Shown: positions 26,674-36,549, counted from the first letter of the stretch. The stretch: 64,000 nucleotides of DNA from Cyclobacterium roseum (GCF_010119225.1 NZ_WNKF01000001.1:620001-684000), one strand, 5' to 3'. Notes: generated by a model not told the origin, from the letters alone. Numbers and translations: made by a program.

Positions 26674-28083
26674 TCAAACGTTTACTCCCGTGGTCCCCCC
26701 TCCCTTCAAGGTAAGCTCCACCGGCTGGTTGGTTTGCCAGGATCCGGCCGTAAAGTCCGGTATATCGATTGAGTTGGACCTATTGGCGACTGACCATTCG
26801 CTCAAGGGAGTGATCGAACTCCAGAGTGCCGCATCGTACACATCCTGATCCAACGGAAGCCCGTTTCTCAGGCAATCAATCAATCTCCAGTCCATCATAA
26901 AGTCCATGCCTCCATGTCCACCTATTTTCTTGGCCATTTCGCCCACTTTTTTGACGATTTCCGGCGTGTATTTTTCCTCCAGTGCTTTTACTTCCGCCTC
27001 TTCCATCCAGCCATGGCCGGAAGAAATCCCGGGGACAGGCCATTTTCTTGCCATGCCCTTGGTGCCGCTGATCAGATGAATTCTGGAATAAGGCCTCGGA
27101 GAACTCACATCGTGTTGAATCATGATGGATCTGCCTTTTTTGGTTTTTACCAGGGTGGTATTCATGTTTCCCCGGAATTGCTTGGTAGCGAAAGAGGCAT
27201 AAAAATCATCTTGTTCAGCTAATTCTTCTGCCCGCGCTTTCATATGATAATCCTGACTCGACAGGGAGGTAAGGTAGTCCATTTGGTCCCCTCTGTTGAT
27301 ATTCATGATCTGGCAAACCGGGCCCAGCCCGTGTGTGGGATAAATGTTCCCGTCCCGATAATTTTCCTTCAGTCGCCACATATCCTGATACCCGGTGTCT
27401 TTTTTGAAATTCAGGTCCAGAAGATCGTGGATGTACGCTCCTTCCCCATGGATAACGTCTCCAAAAAAGCCATCCCTTGCCATGTTCAGGGTCATCAATT
27501 CGAAAAAGTCATAACAGCAGTTTTCCAATTGCATGCAATGCTTTTTGGTTCGTTCCGAGGTCTCTACCAGTTGCCAGCATTCTTCCAGACTGATGGCTAT
27601 GGGCACTTCTGAAAAGGCATGTTTTCCTGCTTCCATCGCGTATACCGCCATGGGCGTATGCCATTCCCAGGGAGTCGCGATATAGATCATATCCAGATCA
27701 TCCCTGTCCACCATTTTTTTCCAGGCATACGTACTGCCGCTGTAGGTAGCTGGTTTGTGGGAGGTTCCTTCCAGGCTTTTCATCACCTTATCTACCATTT
27801 CCGGCCGTAAGTCACACAGGGCTTTTATTTCTACTCCCTGAATTTTGCTCAATCGGTCCACTGCTCCCGGTCCACGCATCCCCAGTCCAATGACTCCTAC
27901 CCGAACCACGTCCAGTTTGGGGGCCGCATAGCCGGACATGTTAAAGCGCTGCGCATGCTGCTTCTTGCTTTGAACAAGTACTTTTTCCTGTTCTTCTTGT
28001 GATAAACCGGTAAACCCCGATCCCATCATTCCAATTCCGGCCAGGCCGGAGAGTTTCAAAAACTCCCTCCTTTTATTACTCAT
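26674..28083 (-). CDS. Gfo/Idh/MocA-family oxidoreductase, glycoside hydrolase family 109-like
   Basis: A 469-residue protein with a twin-arginine-like start (KRREFLKLSGLAGIG), so probably exported. The NAD-binding Rossmann motif VGVIGLGMRGPG is at residues ~62-73. Motifs characteristic of GH109 alpha-N-acetylgalactosaminidases follow: ATPWEWHTPMAVYAMEAGKH, LENCCYDFFELM, YPTHGLGPVCQIMNINRGD, HGGMDFMMDWR and SSITPLSEWSVA...IPDFT. GH109 enzymes hydrolyse terminal sugars through NAD+-bound redox chemistry, or act as oxidoreductases on amino sugars. It stands alone, convergent with the methyltransferase; the next gene, an amidohydrolase lipoprotein, is divergent. Exact sugar unknown. Confidence 0.85.
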   Translation of the reverse strand: MSNKRREFLKLSGLAGIGMMGSGFTGLSQEEQEKVLVQSKKQHAQRFNMSGYAAPKLDVVRVGVIGLGMRGPGAVDRLSKIQGVEIKALCDLRPEMVDKVMKSLEGTSHKPATYSGSTYAWKKMVDRDDLDMIYIATPWEWHTPMAVYAMEAGKHAFSEVPIAISLEECWQLVETSERTKKHCMQLENCCYDFFELMTLNMARDGFFGDVIHGEGAYIHDLLDLNFKKDTGYQDMWRLKENYRDGNIYPTHGLGPVCQIMNINRGDQMDYLTSLSSQDYHMKARAEELAEQDDFYASFATKQFRGNMNTTLVKTKKGRSIMIQHDVSSPRPYSRIHLISGTKGMARKWPVPGISSGHGWMEEAEVKALEEKYTPEIVKKVGEMAKKIGGHGGMDFMMDWRLIDCLRNGLPLDQDVYDAALWSSITPLSEWSVANRSNSIDIPDFTAGSWQTNQPVELTLKGGGTTGVNV

Positions 28084-28478
28084 AATACGCTATTATTAAT
28101 TGATCGTTTTAAATTGTCCTCCCGGACGTTACACTAATATGTTGAAGAAAATCCTACTGCTCTGTAAAGAAAAACAAATATAACCCAAGGATGCAATCGA
28201 AAATAGATCAGCCCTTGGTTAGGACAGGTAATGCCTCAACTCATTGGCGAATTCTCATAAAACCAGATTCGGAAATTTCATGCATCACTAGCTATTTCAA
28301 ATATAGCTTTTCAAAGAACAGGGTCAAACATCTGAATTAAAAAAAAGGATGAATGGTTTTTTTGTTACTTTAAAAATTTATGAAATATTTAGCTACATTT
28401 ATTCCAAGCTGGAAAAAGAAAAGACGCTCAAAAATTTCCTTTTTCTGTTACTTCAAATCACTTAACTCGTTTAAAAAC
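28084..28478. other. 395-bp divergent intergenic region
   Basis: AT-rich gap between the divergent GH109-like gene and the amidohydrolase lipoprotein gene. I see no RNA gene, repeat or convincing small frame in it. Promoters for both genes must lie here, but no clear TAnnTTTG element was found. An open frame extends upstream of the lipoprotein start to an ATG at 28380, but a signal peptide begins only at 28479. Confidence 0.5.
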
Positions 28479-29609
28479 ATGCGAACCCATTCTCTTGGAA
28501 CCCTATCGTTGCTTACCGTCCTAATTTCTTTTTCCTGCAATAATCCCGAACAGGAAGCCAGCCCTACCGATACGGAATTTAACCATGAAAATGCTGTCGA
28601 AAACCTCCTACTAAAGGATCATCAACCGATTTCACTGTATAAAGGAAACGAACATCCTGTGGAGAAGGCTGCGTTCCCTGTAATCGACATGCATGCCCAT
28701 CCCTATGCCAAGTCAGAAGACGAATTGAAAGAATGGGTAGCCATCATGGACCGTGTGGGAATTGAAAAGACGGTCATTCAAACCTATCGAACTGGAGCTG
28801 AATTTGATTCCCTGGTACAGGCCTACAGCAAGTACCCGGACCGCTTTGTTCTTTACTGTGGATTTGATTACTCAGGGTACGAGGAAGATGATTTCGGAGC
28901 TTCCGCAGTTAGAGAATTGGAAAGGTGTTTTTCGGTCGGTGCTAAAGGTGTGGGCGAGCTGGGAGACAAAGGGAAAGGTCTTTTCTATTCCCGACCCACA
29001 AAAGCCTTTGGCATGCACATCAACGACCCAAAGATGAAACCGCTTTTGGAGAAATGTGCGGAACTAAATATGCCCGTGAGCATCCATGTGGCGGAACCCA
29101 TCTGGATGTACCAGCCAATGGATGCCAGTAACGATGGGTTGATGAATGCTTTTAAATGGCGCCTGGATGATCAGGAGGGGATCGTGGATCATGGGGGTAT
29201 GATTACCATTTTGGAAGAGGCGGTCTCCCAAAACCCAGAGACAACGTTTATTGCCTGTCATTATGCCAATAGCAGTTACGATTTGAGCATCCTGGGGAAT
29301 CTTTTTGACAAATACCCTAACTTATATGCTGATAACAGTGCCCGATATGCCGAAACGGCCACCATCCCCAGAACCGTAAATCGCTTCTACAGCCAGTACG
29401 CTGACCGGTTAGTCTATGGAACCGATATGGGTATTAGCCAAGATATGTACCGCACCACCTTCCGTATTCTGGAAACTGCTGACGAACATTTTTACGACCG
29501 AAACATCTCCTCCTATCATTGGCCCATGCATGGGTACGACCTTTCGAAAGAGGTGTTGGAAAAAGTCTACCGTACCAACGCCCTCGAGATACTGAACCTG
29601 CAACCTTGA
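28479..29609 (+). CDS. Amidohydrolase-family lipoprotein
   Basis: About 376 residues from the ATG at 28479, chosen because MRTHSLG...LISFSC is a good lipoprotein signal peptide with Cys20; the longer frame from 28380 adds a basic, unlikely N-terminus. The mature domain is a metal-dependent TIM-barrel hydrolase: IDMHAHPY (metal HxH), KGVGELGDKGKG, ISIHVAEP, TFIACHYANS, NLYADNSARYAETA and YGTDMGIS with the final Asp. It resembles the amidohydrolase 2 family (decarboxylases, lactonases). Near it are an SGNH hydrolase on the opposite strand (8 bp between stops) and a sulfatase, which suggests work on sulfated or esterified polysaccharide. Substrate not predictable. Confidence 0.82.
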   Translation: MRTHSLGTLSLLTVLISFSCNNPEQEASPTDTEFNHENAVENLLLKDHQPISLYKGNEHPVEKAAFPVIDMHAHPYAKSEDELKEWVAIMDRVGIEKTVIQTYRTGAEFDSLVQAYSKYPDRFVLYCGFDYSGYEEDDFGASAVRELERCFSVGAKGVGELGDKGKGLFYSRPTKAFGMHINDPKMKPLLEKCAELNMPVSIHVAEPIWMYQPMDASNDGLMNAFKWRLDDQEGIVDHGGMITILEEAVSQNPETTFIACHYANSSYDLSILGNLFDKYPNLYADNSARYAETATIPRTVNRFYSQYADRLVYGTDMGISQDMYRTTFRILETADEHFYDRNISSYHWPMHGYDLSKEVLEKVYRTNALEILNLQP

Positions 29610-29616
29610 TCATCAA

Positions 29617-30714
29617 TTAAAGAATATCGTTTATCAGGTTTGCATAGCCCCGGGCATATTGATCCATACCCAGGTCGGAGGGGTGCGTACCGTCAACCGT
29701 CCCATCCATGGAAAGGCCGATGGCATCCTTCTCCAGGTAATACACCTCGCTTACACCTGAAGTCAAAAGCTCCCTATACACCTCCTGTGACCATTGATTT
29801 CTTTTTTCGTAAGCCTCTCTCCTATCTTGGTTGACCGGGCCATCGGTATATCCGGCATGATCAACTAAAAGAATTGGGGTGTCGGGTTGTTTGGATTTAA
29901 GATACGTTACAGCTGCGTGAATTCTTCGTTTGACCTCTTCTTCGGGAAAGGTATCCCGCACCAGGTTGGGCAAGCAATCGAGTACATACAAGCTGCTTTC
30001 GATAGATGCCATATACCGTATCAATGGGTCTTCCAGTTGCCCGTTCCCGGAAAAACCAAGATTTATGAGTGGGCGATTTACCGCCCTTTCCAAAATCGCT
30101 GTCCATGCCATCCCAGGTCTGGAGGCACAAGCACCCTGCGCGATAGAAGTGCCATATACTACAATGGGTAAGATAGTAGCCTCTCTGGGCAATAATTCCA
30201 ACGTGGCACTGCCTGCAACCCCGATTTCCAGGTACAACACCTCGTTGTAAAGCGGAAGATATAGGTCAAATTCCCTATCGCTGGTTCCTTCCTCTATTAG
30301 TTGAAACTTATAGCTGATGGTATCGCCAAATGAATAATCCCCTTTGACCCAAGTCCAATCGCTTGTCTGCTTTTTTGTGTAAAGATCCAATCCGCTCACT
30401 CCCGTTGCAGGCATGTGCGGCATATCCATATTGCCAGATACAGTGTATCGAACCTGAATGTTTTTGGCATCGGTACGAAAGCGTAGCTTCACTCCTGCCG
30501 AATGCCTGGAAAGCCGCCAAACGGGTTCTCTAACCTCTGACTTTGCCTGTTCGGGAAGTCTGTGAAATCCGATTCCTTCCCAGCCCTGCCCATGGATGAC
30601 CGCCTCTTTAAAATCACTATGAAGTGGGTCAACCCATTTAATCTCTTCCTGAGCTTTCAATGAAGCATTGCTTATCAACAGAATTAAAAAAAGAACAATA
30701 GTTTTATGCTTCAT
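29617..30714 (-). CDS. Secreted SGNH/GDSL hydrolase (carbohydrate esterase-like)
   Basis: A 365-residue protein with a cleavable signal peptide (FLILLISNASLKAQEE). Residues ~25-170 form a beta-rich N-terminal domain (PVWRLSRHSAGVKLRFRTDA), as in SsfX3-like or CE-type esterases. The SGNH domain follows: block I VVYGTSIAQGACASRPG with the nucleophile Ser, block II-like NLGFSGNGQLED, and block V DGTHPSDLGM with catalytic Asp and His. Such proteins deacetylate or otherwise de-esterify polysaccharides outside the cytoplasm. It is convergent with the amidohydrolase and divergent from the sulfatase (94 bp between starts). Confidence 0.87.
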   Translation of the reverse strand: MKHKTIVLFLILLISNASLKAQEEIKWVDPLHSDFKEAVIHGQGWEGIGFHRLPEQAKSEVREPVWRLSRHSAGVKLRFRTDAKNIQVRYTVSGNMDMPHMPATGVSGLDLYTKKQTSDWTWVKGDYSFGDTISYKFQLIEEGTSDREFDLYLPLYNEVLYLEIGVAGSATLELLPREATILPIVVYGTSIAQGACASRPGMAWTAILERAVNRPLINLGFSGNGQLEDPLIRYMASIESSLYVLDCLPNLVRDTFPEEEVKRRIHAAVTYLKSKQPDTPILLVDHAGYTDGPVNQDRREAYEKRNQWSQEVYRELLTSGVSEVYYLEKDAIGLSMDGTVDGTHPSDLGMDQYARGYANLINDIL

Positions 30715-30808
30715 GGTGAATTATTTGGTGAAACTTTTTTATCAGAGTATTTAAGCAACTAATTTAGAAAAACCGTTTAACAATTACTCATAAAAACCAT
30801 ATACCCCA

Positions 30809-32191
30809 ATGAAACAATTTGTGTTTTTTTCCACTTGCCTATTTGCTTTCTATTCTTTGGCATGGGCTCAGGGTAGTTCAGAAGAGAAAAAACCGAATGT
30901 CCTGGTGATTCTGACCGACGACCAGGGGTATATGGATTTGGGTAGTTATGGAGCTACGGATCTCCGAACACCTCATATTGACCGTTTGGCCGACACAGGA
31001 GTCAAATTCACCCAATTTTATGCTGCCGCACCCGTGTGTTCTCCATCACGTGCCGGTTTACTAACCGGAAAATACAATTTCAACGCAGGCCTCTTTGGCA
31101 ATGTGGCCCCTCCTCACCGGGATCCGGAAGGCAATTCAGGGCTGCCCACTTCCGAAATAACCATGGCGGAATTGTTTAAAGGCAATGGGTATCGAACCGG
31201 ACTAATTGGTAAATGGCATTTGGGACATACTCCGGAAAAACTCCCGAATGGCCAGGGCTTTGATTATTTCTTTGGCCACCAAAGGGGGTGCATTGACAAC
31301 TTCTCTCATTTTTTTTATTGGAGTGGACCCAACCTCCACGACTTGTATCAGAACGACCAAGAGATTTACCGTCCGGGAGAATTTTTTGGTGACTTAATGG
31401 TGGATGAAGCTAAAAATTTTATGGATCAGGATTCAGATAAACCCTTTTTTATGTATTGGGCGATCAATATGCCGCACTATCCGTATCAGGGTGATCCCAA
31501 ATGGCTGGAAGCGTACGCCGACCTGGACAGCCCCCGGAAGGAATACGCCGCCTTTGTTTCTACTATTGATGAGTTGGTGGGTGAGGTGTATGCCCACTTA
31601 AAAGCCATTGGGGAATTAGAAAACACCATTATCGTTTATCAGTCAGATCATGGTCACAGCGTGGAGGAAAGAGCTTTCTTTGGAGGAGGAGACCCGGGGC
31701 CTTTCAGCGGTGCCAAATTCAGCATGCTGGAAGGAGGAATCCGGGTTCCGGCTATCATTCGCTACCCCCAAAAACTTCCTCAAAACGAACTCAGGCATCA
31801 GTGGGCAAATAGCATCGATTGGATGCCTACGCTGGCAGCCCTAGCGGATATTGACCTGCCCGCAAGTCAGCAAATCGACGGCAAAAATCTGCTTCCTTTA
31901 CTGTTAGATCCACAACTCCCCAGTCCGCATCAGACGATGTATTGGGGAACCGGCCTGCCCGAAAATGACAATCATCCCTGGGCAGTCCGTAAAGGTCCCT
32001 GGAAACTAATCGGTAATCCGAGCGACCCCACTGGAAAATTGCAATTCGATGCCGCTGATAAACTCTACCTGGTAAACCTGGAAAGCGATTCCACAGAAGT
32101 TCGCAATTTAGCCACACAACATCCGGAGAAAACCCAGGAATTGCATATACTCTATAAAAACTGGATAGATGATTTTAAAAAGGAAAAATAA
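30809..32191 (+). CDS. Secreted type I sulfatase (arylsulfatase family)
   Basis: A 460-residue protein with a signal peptide (hydrophobic run ending LAWAQG). It contains the calcium-binding LTDDQGYMDLGSYGA and the formylglycine motif CSPSRAGLLTGKYNF (C-x-P-S-R), so Cys is converted by a maturation enzyme to formylglycine. Further motifs are GKWHLGH, the mid-domain FFMYWAINMPHYPYQ, YQSDHGHS and a C-terminal KGPWKLIGNP. It is an S1-type sulfatase, which removes sulfate esters from carbohydrates such as algal or host glycans. Divergent from the SGNH hydrolase gene, hinting at shared regulation. The maturation enzyme is not in this window. Confidence 0.93.
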   Translation: MKQFVFFSTCLFAFYSLAWAQGSSEEKKPNVLVILTDDQGYMDLGSYGATDLRTPHIDRLADTGVKFTQFYAAAPVCSPSRAGLLTGKYNFNAGLFGNVAPPHRDPEGNSGLPTSEITMAELFKGNGYRTGLIGKWHLGHTPEKLPNGQGFDYFFGHQRGCIDNFSHFFYWSGPNLHDLYQNDQEIYRPGEFFGDLMVDEAKNFMDQDSDKPFFMYWAINMPHYPYQGDPKWLEAYADLDSPRKEYAAFVSTIDELVGEVYAHLKAIGELENTIIVYQSDHGHSVEERAFFGGGDPGPFSGAKFSMLEGGIRVPAIIRYPQKLPQNELRHQWANSIDWMPTLAALADIDLPASQQIDGKNLLPLLLDPQLPSPHQTMYWGTGLPENDNHPWAVRKGPWKLIGNPSDPTGKLQFDAADKLYLVNLESDSTEVRNLATQHPEKTQELHILYKNWIDDFKKEK

Positions 32192-32489
32192 TTTGCCTTT
32201 GATTAAAAAAAATGAAAGTAAATTGTTTTCCGACCGGTCCGTTCATTTTAAAAGCAAACGTTTCCAGGTTAAATATTTGACCAAATTTAGGTTTTACATG
32301 CTTTAAATAGTCGAAGTTTTATAGCAAGTCTAATCACTAAACTAAAAATAGAAAAGCAGGAAAAAACTTAATGAATTTTTTACTCGCAACGCTCCAAAGA
32401 GGCTGTTGCAGATATCATTTTTTATTTATTAAATTTCGCTCAAAGAGCAAGAGAACTATTTTTAACAAACATTATTTCGATATTTTATT
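32192..32489. other. 298-bp leader region upstream of glmS
   Basis: AT-rich. It has no glmS ribozyme-like core that I can recognise and no clear promoter. A frame starting at an ATG near 32371 runs into the glmS start but looks fortuitous. Confidence 0.4.
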
Positions 32490-34325
32490 ATGTGTGGTAT
32501 TGTTGCTTACATTGGAAACCAGGAGGCGTATCCAATAATTTTGAAGGGCTTGCAAAGATTGGAGTATAGAGGGTATGACAGTGCCGGTGTCGCCCTGCTA
32601 GACCAGAAGCTAACTATTTACAAGAAAAAAGGTAAAGTGGCTGAACTGGAAGGGTCACTTATTGGCAAAAACCTTCATGCCAAATCAGGCATTGGCCATA
32701 CACGATGGGCAACCCATGGAGAACCTTCGGATCGTAATGCCCATCCCCACCGATCCCCCTCTGGAAAGCTGGCGATGGTTCACAATGGAATCATTGAAAA
32801 TTTTGCTCCGATCAAAAAGGAGTTGCAGAATAAGGGATATGTTTTCCAAAGCGATACGGATACAGAAGTATTGCTTTATTTTATTGAAGATATTTACCAT
32901 AACGACGCAACAAGCCTGGAGGAAGCAGTGCGAATTGCGCTAAAGCGAATCATAGGAGCCTATGTAATTATCCTACTCGATGAGGCGCATCCGGATACCC
33001 TGATAGCTGCCAGAAAAGGAAGTCCCCTGGTGATCGGAATTGGCAAAAACGAACATTTCTTAGCCTCCGATGCCTCTCCAATTATTGAATACACCAAAGA
33101 GGTCGTTTATATCAATGACTACGAGATGGCCATCGTCAAACCGGATGAATTAATTCTAAAAAATCCAGGGAATGAACGCATTACCCCCTTTATCACCAAA
33201 TTGGATATGGAATTGGCGGCAATAGAAAAAGGAGGGTACGAGCATTTCATGTTAAAGGAAATATTCGAGCAACCCACTGCTGTATTTGATTGCCTTCGGG
33301 GGAGGTTGGATGCCAAGGCAGGGACCATCCGAATGGGGGGCATCGACAAGCATCTGGAACTGCTCAAAGAAGCCAAAAGAATTATTCTGGTAGGATGTGG
33401 GACTTCCTGGCATGCCGGGCTTTTGGCAGAATACGTTTTTGAAGAACTCTGCAGGGTTCCTGTAGAAGTAGAATACGCATCGGAATTCAGATACCGGAAT
33501 CCGGTTATTAATCCGGGAGACGTAATCATCGCGATTTCCCAAAGCGGGGAAACGGCAGATACGCTGGTTGCCTTGGAGAATGCAAAAAACCAGGGGGCCT
33601 TCATTTTTGGTGTAGTAAATGTGGTGGGCTCGAGCATCGCCAGGCTTTCTCAGGCGGGTGCCTATACCCACGCGGGTCCTGAAATTGGCGTGGCATCCAC
33701 CAAAGCCTTTACGGCTCAAATTACCGTATTGTACCTTATTGCCATTAAGCTAGGCTATGCCAAGGGATGTCTTTCCAGGGATCGGTACCTTCACCTAATC
33801 GGAGAATTGGCGTTAGTTCCGGATAAAATCAGTGAAGTACTGAAGTCCGCACCAGCAGTGGCCGCCCTGGCTGAAAAATACAAAGATGCCCGGGATTTTT
33901 TATTCCTGGGAAGGGGATACAACTTCCCGATCGCCCTGGAAGGGGCTTTAAAGCTAAAAGAAATCAGCTACATCCATGCCGAAGGCTATCCTGCAGCGGA
34001 AATGAAACACGGACCCATTGCACTGGTAGAAGACAGCTTACCGGTGGTATTTGTCGCCACAAAAGATTCCTACCACGACAAATTAATTAGCAATGCACAG
34101 GAAATTAAGGCAAGAAAAGGAAGCGTAATAGCGGTCATTTCTGAAAACGATACGGTTTTTCAAGACATCGCTGATGAAACCATTGCGGTTCCTGCCGCCG
34201 ATGAAATTCTTGCCCCCCTTCTCAGCGTAGTCCCCTTGCAACTTTTGGCCTACTACACCGGTCTGGCAAAGGGCCTGGATGTGGACAAACCCAGAAATCT
34301 GGCAAAATCAGTGACTGTCGAATAA
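32490..34325 (+). CDS. glmS: Glutamine-fructose-6-phosphate transaminase (isomerizing)
   Basis: A 611-residue enzyme that makes glucosamine-6-phosphate from fructose-6-phosphate and glutamine, the first step to UDP-GlcNAc for peptidoglycan and LPS. The N-terminal glutaminase has the catalytic Cys2 (MCGIVAYIG), YRGYDSAG, HTRWATHG and the NGI loop. Two SIS isomerase domains follow, with VGCGTSWHAGLLAEY, SQSGETADTLVALENAK, GRGYNFPIALEGALKLKEISYIHAEGY and the typical C-terminal DVDKPRNLAKSVTVE. Length and end match the family fully. The DUF4954 gene follows 16 bp later, likely co-transcribed. Confidence 0.98.
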   Translation: MCGIVAYIGNQEAYPIILKGLQRLEYRGYDSAGVALLDQKLTIYKKKGKVAELEGSLIGKNLHAKSGIGHTRWATHGEPSDRNAHPHRSPSGKLAMVHNGIIENFAPIKKELQNKGYVFQSDTDTEVLLYFIEDIYHNDATSLEEAVRIALKRIIGAYVIILLDEAHPDTLIAARKGSPLVIGIGKNEHFLASDASPIIEYTKEVVYINDYEMAIVKPDELILKNPGNERITPFITKLDMELAAIEKGGYEHFMLKEIFEQPTAVFDCLRGRLDAKAGTIRMGGIDKHLELLKEAKRIILVGCGTSWHAGLLAEYVFEELCRVPVEVEYASEFRYRNPVINPGDVIIAISQSGETADTLVALENAKNQGAFIFGVVNVVGSSIARLSQAGAYTHAGPEIGVASTKAFTAQITVLYLIAIKLGYAKGCLSRDRYLHLIGELALVPDKISEVLKSAPAVAALAEKYKDARDFLFLGRGYNFPIALEGALKLKEISYIHAEGYPAAEMKHGPIALVEDSLPVVFVATKDSYHDKLISNAQEIKARKGSVIAVISENDTVFQDIADETIAVPAADEILAPLLSVVPLQLLAYYTGLAKGLDVDKPRNLAKSVTVE

Positions 34326-34341
34326 AAAACAGGCTAATTCC

Positions 34342-36549
34342 ATGAATAAAATAACGCGACATCCATTGTCCGATTTGGGATACCAATTCATTGAGGACCG
34401 GTTTTTACCTAAAGGCAAGGATGAATACTACTTGAGAAATAAGCAAAACCGAACCGAGACCACTTACCGGAAATTAAATGCCCGGGAAATTGAGCAATTG
34501 GTTCGCAACCAGAACCAATCCGATAACTGGAATAATATTCTGGTATCCGATGCCTTCAACCCGGAATTGGTCAAAAACTGCAAATTTTTTGGCTTGGTAC
34601 GCATCGGTAAGCTGGAACCTTATTTCCTGGAATACCATAACCTGCGCATGCCGGTAGGAATTTACAACAGCCACATCATTAGTTGCGATATCGGAGACAA
34701 TGTGGTGATTGATAATGTCCACTACCTTTCTCACTACATTTTAGGCAATGAGGTGGTTTTGGTAAATATCAACGAAATGGCCACCACCAGCCACGCAAAA
34801 TTTGGGAACGGAATCATCAAAGAAGGAGAACCCGAATCCCTGCGAATCTGGCTAGAAGTATGCAATGAAAACGGAGGCAGAAAGATCGCTCCCTTTAGCG
34901 GTATGCTACCGGGGGATGCCTGGCTTTGGTCCCGCTTTCGGGCTGATGAGGCGCTTCAAGAACAGTTGTTGGCCTTTACCCAAAAAGCCTTCGACCATAA
35001 AAGAGGCTATTATGGAAAAGTAGGCGATCGCTGCATCATTAAAAACTCCCTCATATTAAAAGATGTCTGGATCGGTTCAGATGCCTATATAAAAGGAGCA
35101 AATAAGCTAAAAAACCTGAGCATTCACTCCCATCCGGAGGCTGTTACCCAAATCGGCGAAGGATGTGAACTGGTGAATGGCATTGTGAGTGAAGGCTGCA
35201 CTGTTTTTTATGGTGTAAAAGCGGTGCGCTTTGTTATGGCCGCACATTCCCAGCTGAAATATGGTGCCCGGTTGATCAATAGTTACCTGGGCTCAAACGC
35301 CACCATCTCTTGCTGTGAAGTCCTAAACTCGCTGATATTTCCGGCTCACGAGCAACACCACAACAATTCCTTCCTTTGTGCGGCACTCGTTCAGGGACAA
35401 AGCAACATGGCGGCAGGTGCTACGGTAGGATCTAATCACAATTCCAGAGGTGCCGATGGGGAAATTGTCGCGGGCAGGGGTTTCTGGCCGGGCCTCTGTG
35501 TAAGCCTGAAGCACAATTCCCGGTTTGCTACCTTCAACCTGGTAACCAAAGGAGATTACCCGGCAGAGATGGATATTCCCCTCCCCTTTTCCCTGATCAG
35601 TAACGATGTTCACCGAAACGAATTGGTGGTTCGACCTGCCTATTGGTTTTACTACAACCTCTATGCACTAGCCAGAAATGCATGGAAATACAGGGACAGG
35701 GACAAACGGACCACTCAAACACAAAAACTGGAATACGATTACCTGGGACCGGATAGCATGCTGGAGGTTTTCCGGGGGCTGGCTATTTTGGAAGAACTAT
35801 GTGGGGAAGCCTGGTATAAACGACAACCCTCCCAACCGCACCCAGGCAAAGACCTGCTGCGAAGCAAAGGAAGGGAACTGCTTTCTTCAAAGAAAGATGA
35901 AGTGGATAAACTAGACGTATTTGCCAATCATTGGGAAAACAGCAAGCGGAATGTTCGTTTGGTGAACGTCCGGAAGGCCTATCTGATGTACCAGAAACTG
36001 GTTCAATATTACCCTATCAAATGTCTGGTAGATAGTCTGCATTCGGACCAAGCGGTTGATTTTAAAAGTTTTGCCCCCTATTTCCCCAAACAAAGTCTTT
36101 CTTTCGAATGGATTAACGTAGGCGGGCAATTAATCCTGGAAAAGGATTTAAATCGCCTGGTAGAAGAAATTAAGAAAGGCTCCATCACAAGCTGGAAAAA
36201 AATTCATGACCGGTATCAAATTCTGGGGGAAAGCTATGAAAAAACAAAAACCATCCATGCCTTCTCTTTAGCCTTAGCCGCTTATGGACCGGATGGATCC
36301 CAAATGAATGCAACTATCCTTAAAGACATGTTGGTAACCGCCAAGTCCTTTCGCTCATGGCTGTCCGAACAAACCTACCTTTCCCGAAAAAAGGACTACG
36401 AGAACCCATTTCGAAACATGGTTTACCAGGATTCTGAAGAAAGAGACGTGGTATTGGGATCGCTCGAAAAAAACAGCTTTATTTTGAAAGATAAAGAGGA
36501 TTGTGAAACCTTCGGGAAAAAAATAGATACCTGGATTGCCCTTCTTTGA
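34342..36549 (+). CDS. DUF4954-domain protein with left-handed beta-helix features
   Basis: A 735-residue cytoplasmic protein; no signal peptide. The sequence from MNKITRHPLSDLGYQF on, with EQLVRNQNQSDNW, is the DUF4954 family, to my knowledge mostly found in Bacteroidota and spirochaetes. Residues ~100-400 contain hexapeptide-like repeats with Ile/Val at turn positions (GDNVVIDNVHYL, GDRCIIKNSLILKDVWIG, SYLGSNATISCCEV), as in left-handed beta-helix acyl- and nucleotidyltransferases. The rest is helical and charged. Being directly behind glmS suggests a role in amino-sugar or UDP-GlcNAc metabolism, perhaps as an acyl or sugar nucleotidyltransferase relative. This is an inference; no activity is assigned. 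Confidence 0.8.
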   Translation: MNKITRHPLSDLGYQFIEDRFLPKGKDEYYLRNKQNRTETTYRKLNAREIEQLVRNQNQSDNWNNILVSDAFNPELVKNCKFFGLVRIGKLEPYFLEYHNLRMPVGIYNSHIISCDIGDNVVIDNVHYLSHYILGNEVVLVNINEMATTSHAKFGNGIIKEGEPESLRIWLEVCNENGGRKIAPFSGMLPGDAWLWSRFRADEALQEQLLAFTQKAFDHKRGYYGKVGDRCIIKNSLILKDVWIGSDAYIKGANKLKNLSIHSHPEAVTQIGEGCELVNGIVSEGCTVFYGVKAVRFVMAAHSQLKYGARLINSYLGSNATISCCEVLNSLIFPAHEQHHNNSFLCAALVQGQSNMAAGATVGSNHNSRGADGEIVAGRGFWPGLCVSLKHNSRFATFNLVTKGDYPAEMDIPLPFSLISNDVHRNELVVRPAYWFYYNLYALARNAWKYRDRDKRTTQTQKLEYDYLGPDSMLEVFRGLAILEELCGEAWYKRQPSQPHPGKDLLRSKGRELLSSKKDEVDKLDVFANHWENSKRNVRLVNVRKAYLMYQKLVQYYPIKCLVDSLHSDQAVDFKSFAPYFPKQSLSFEWINVGGQLILEKDLNRLVEEIKKGSITSWKKIHDRYQILGESYEKTKTIHAFSLALAAYGPDGSQMNATILKDMLVTAKSFRSWLSEQTYLSRKKDYENPFRNMVYQDSEERDVVLGSLEKNSFILKDKEDCETFGKKIDTWIALL

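Noticed and set aside
32192-32489. glmS ribozyme in the leader
   Set aside because: No conserved catalytic core sequence could be recognised; the ribozyme is mainly a Gram-positive feature.
32371-32544. Short frame running into the glmS start (about 55 codons)
   Set aside because: It overlaps glmS in another frame, has no signal or family features and shows the composition of an AT-rich leader. No support beyond an open frame.
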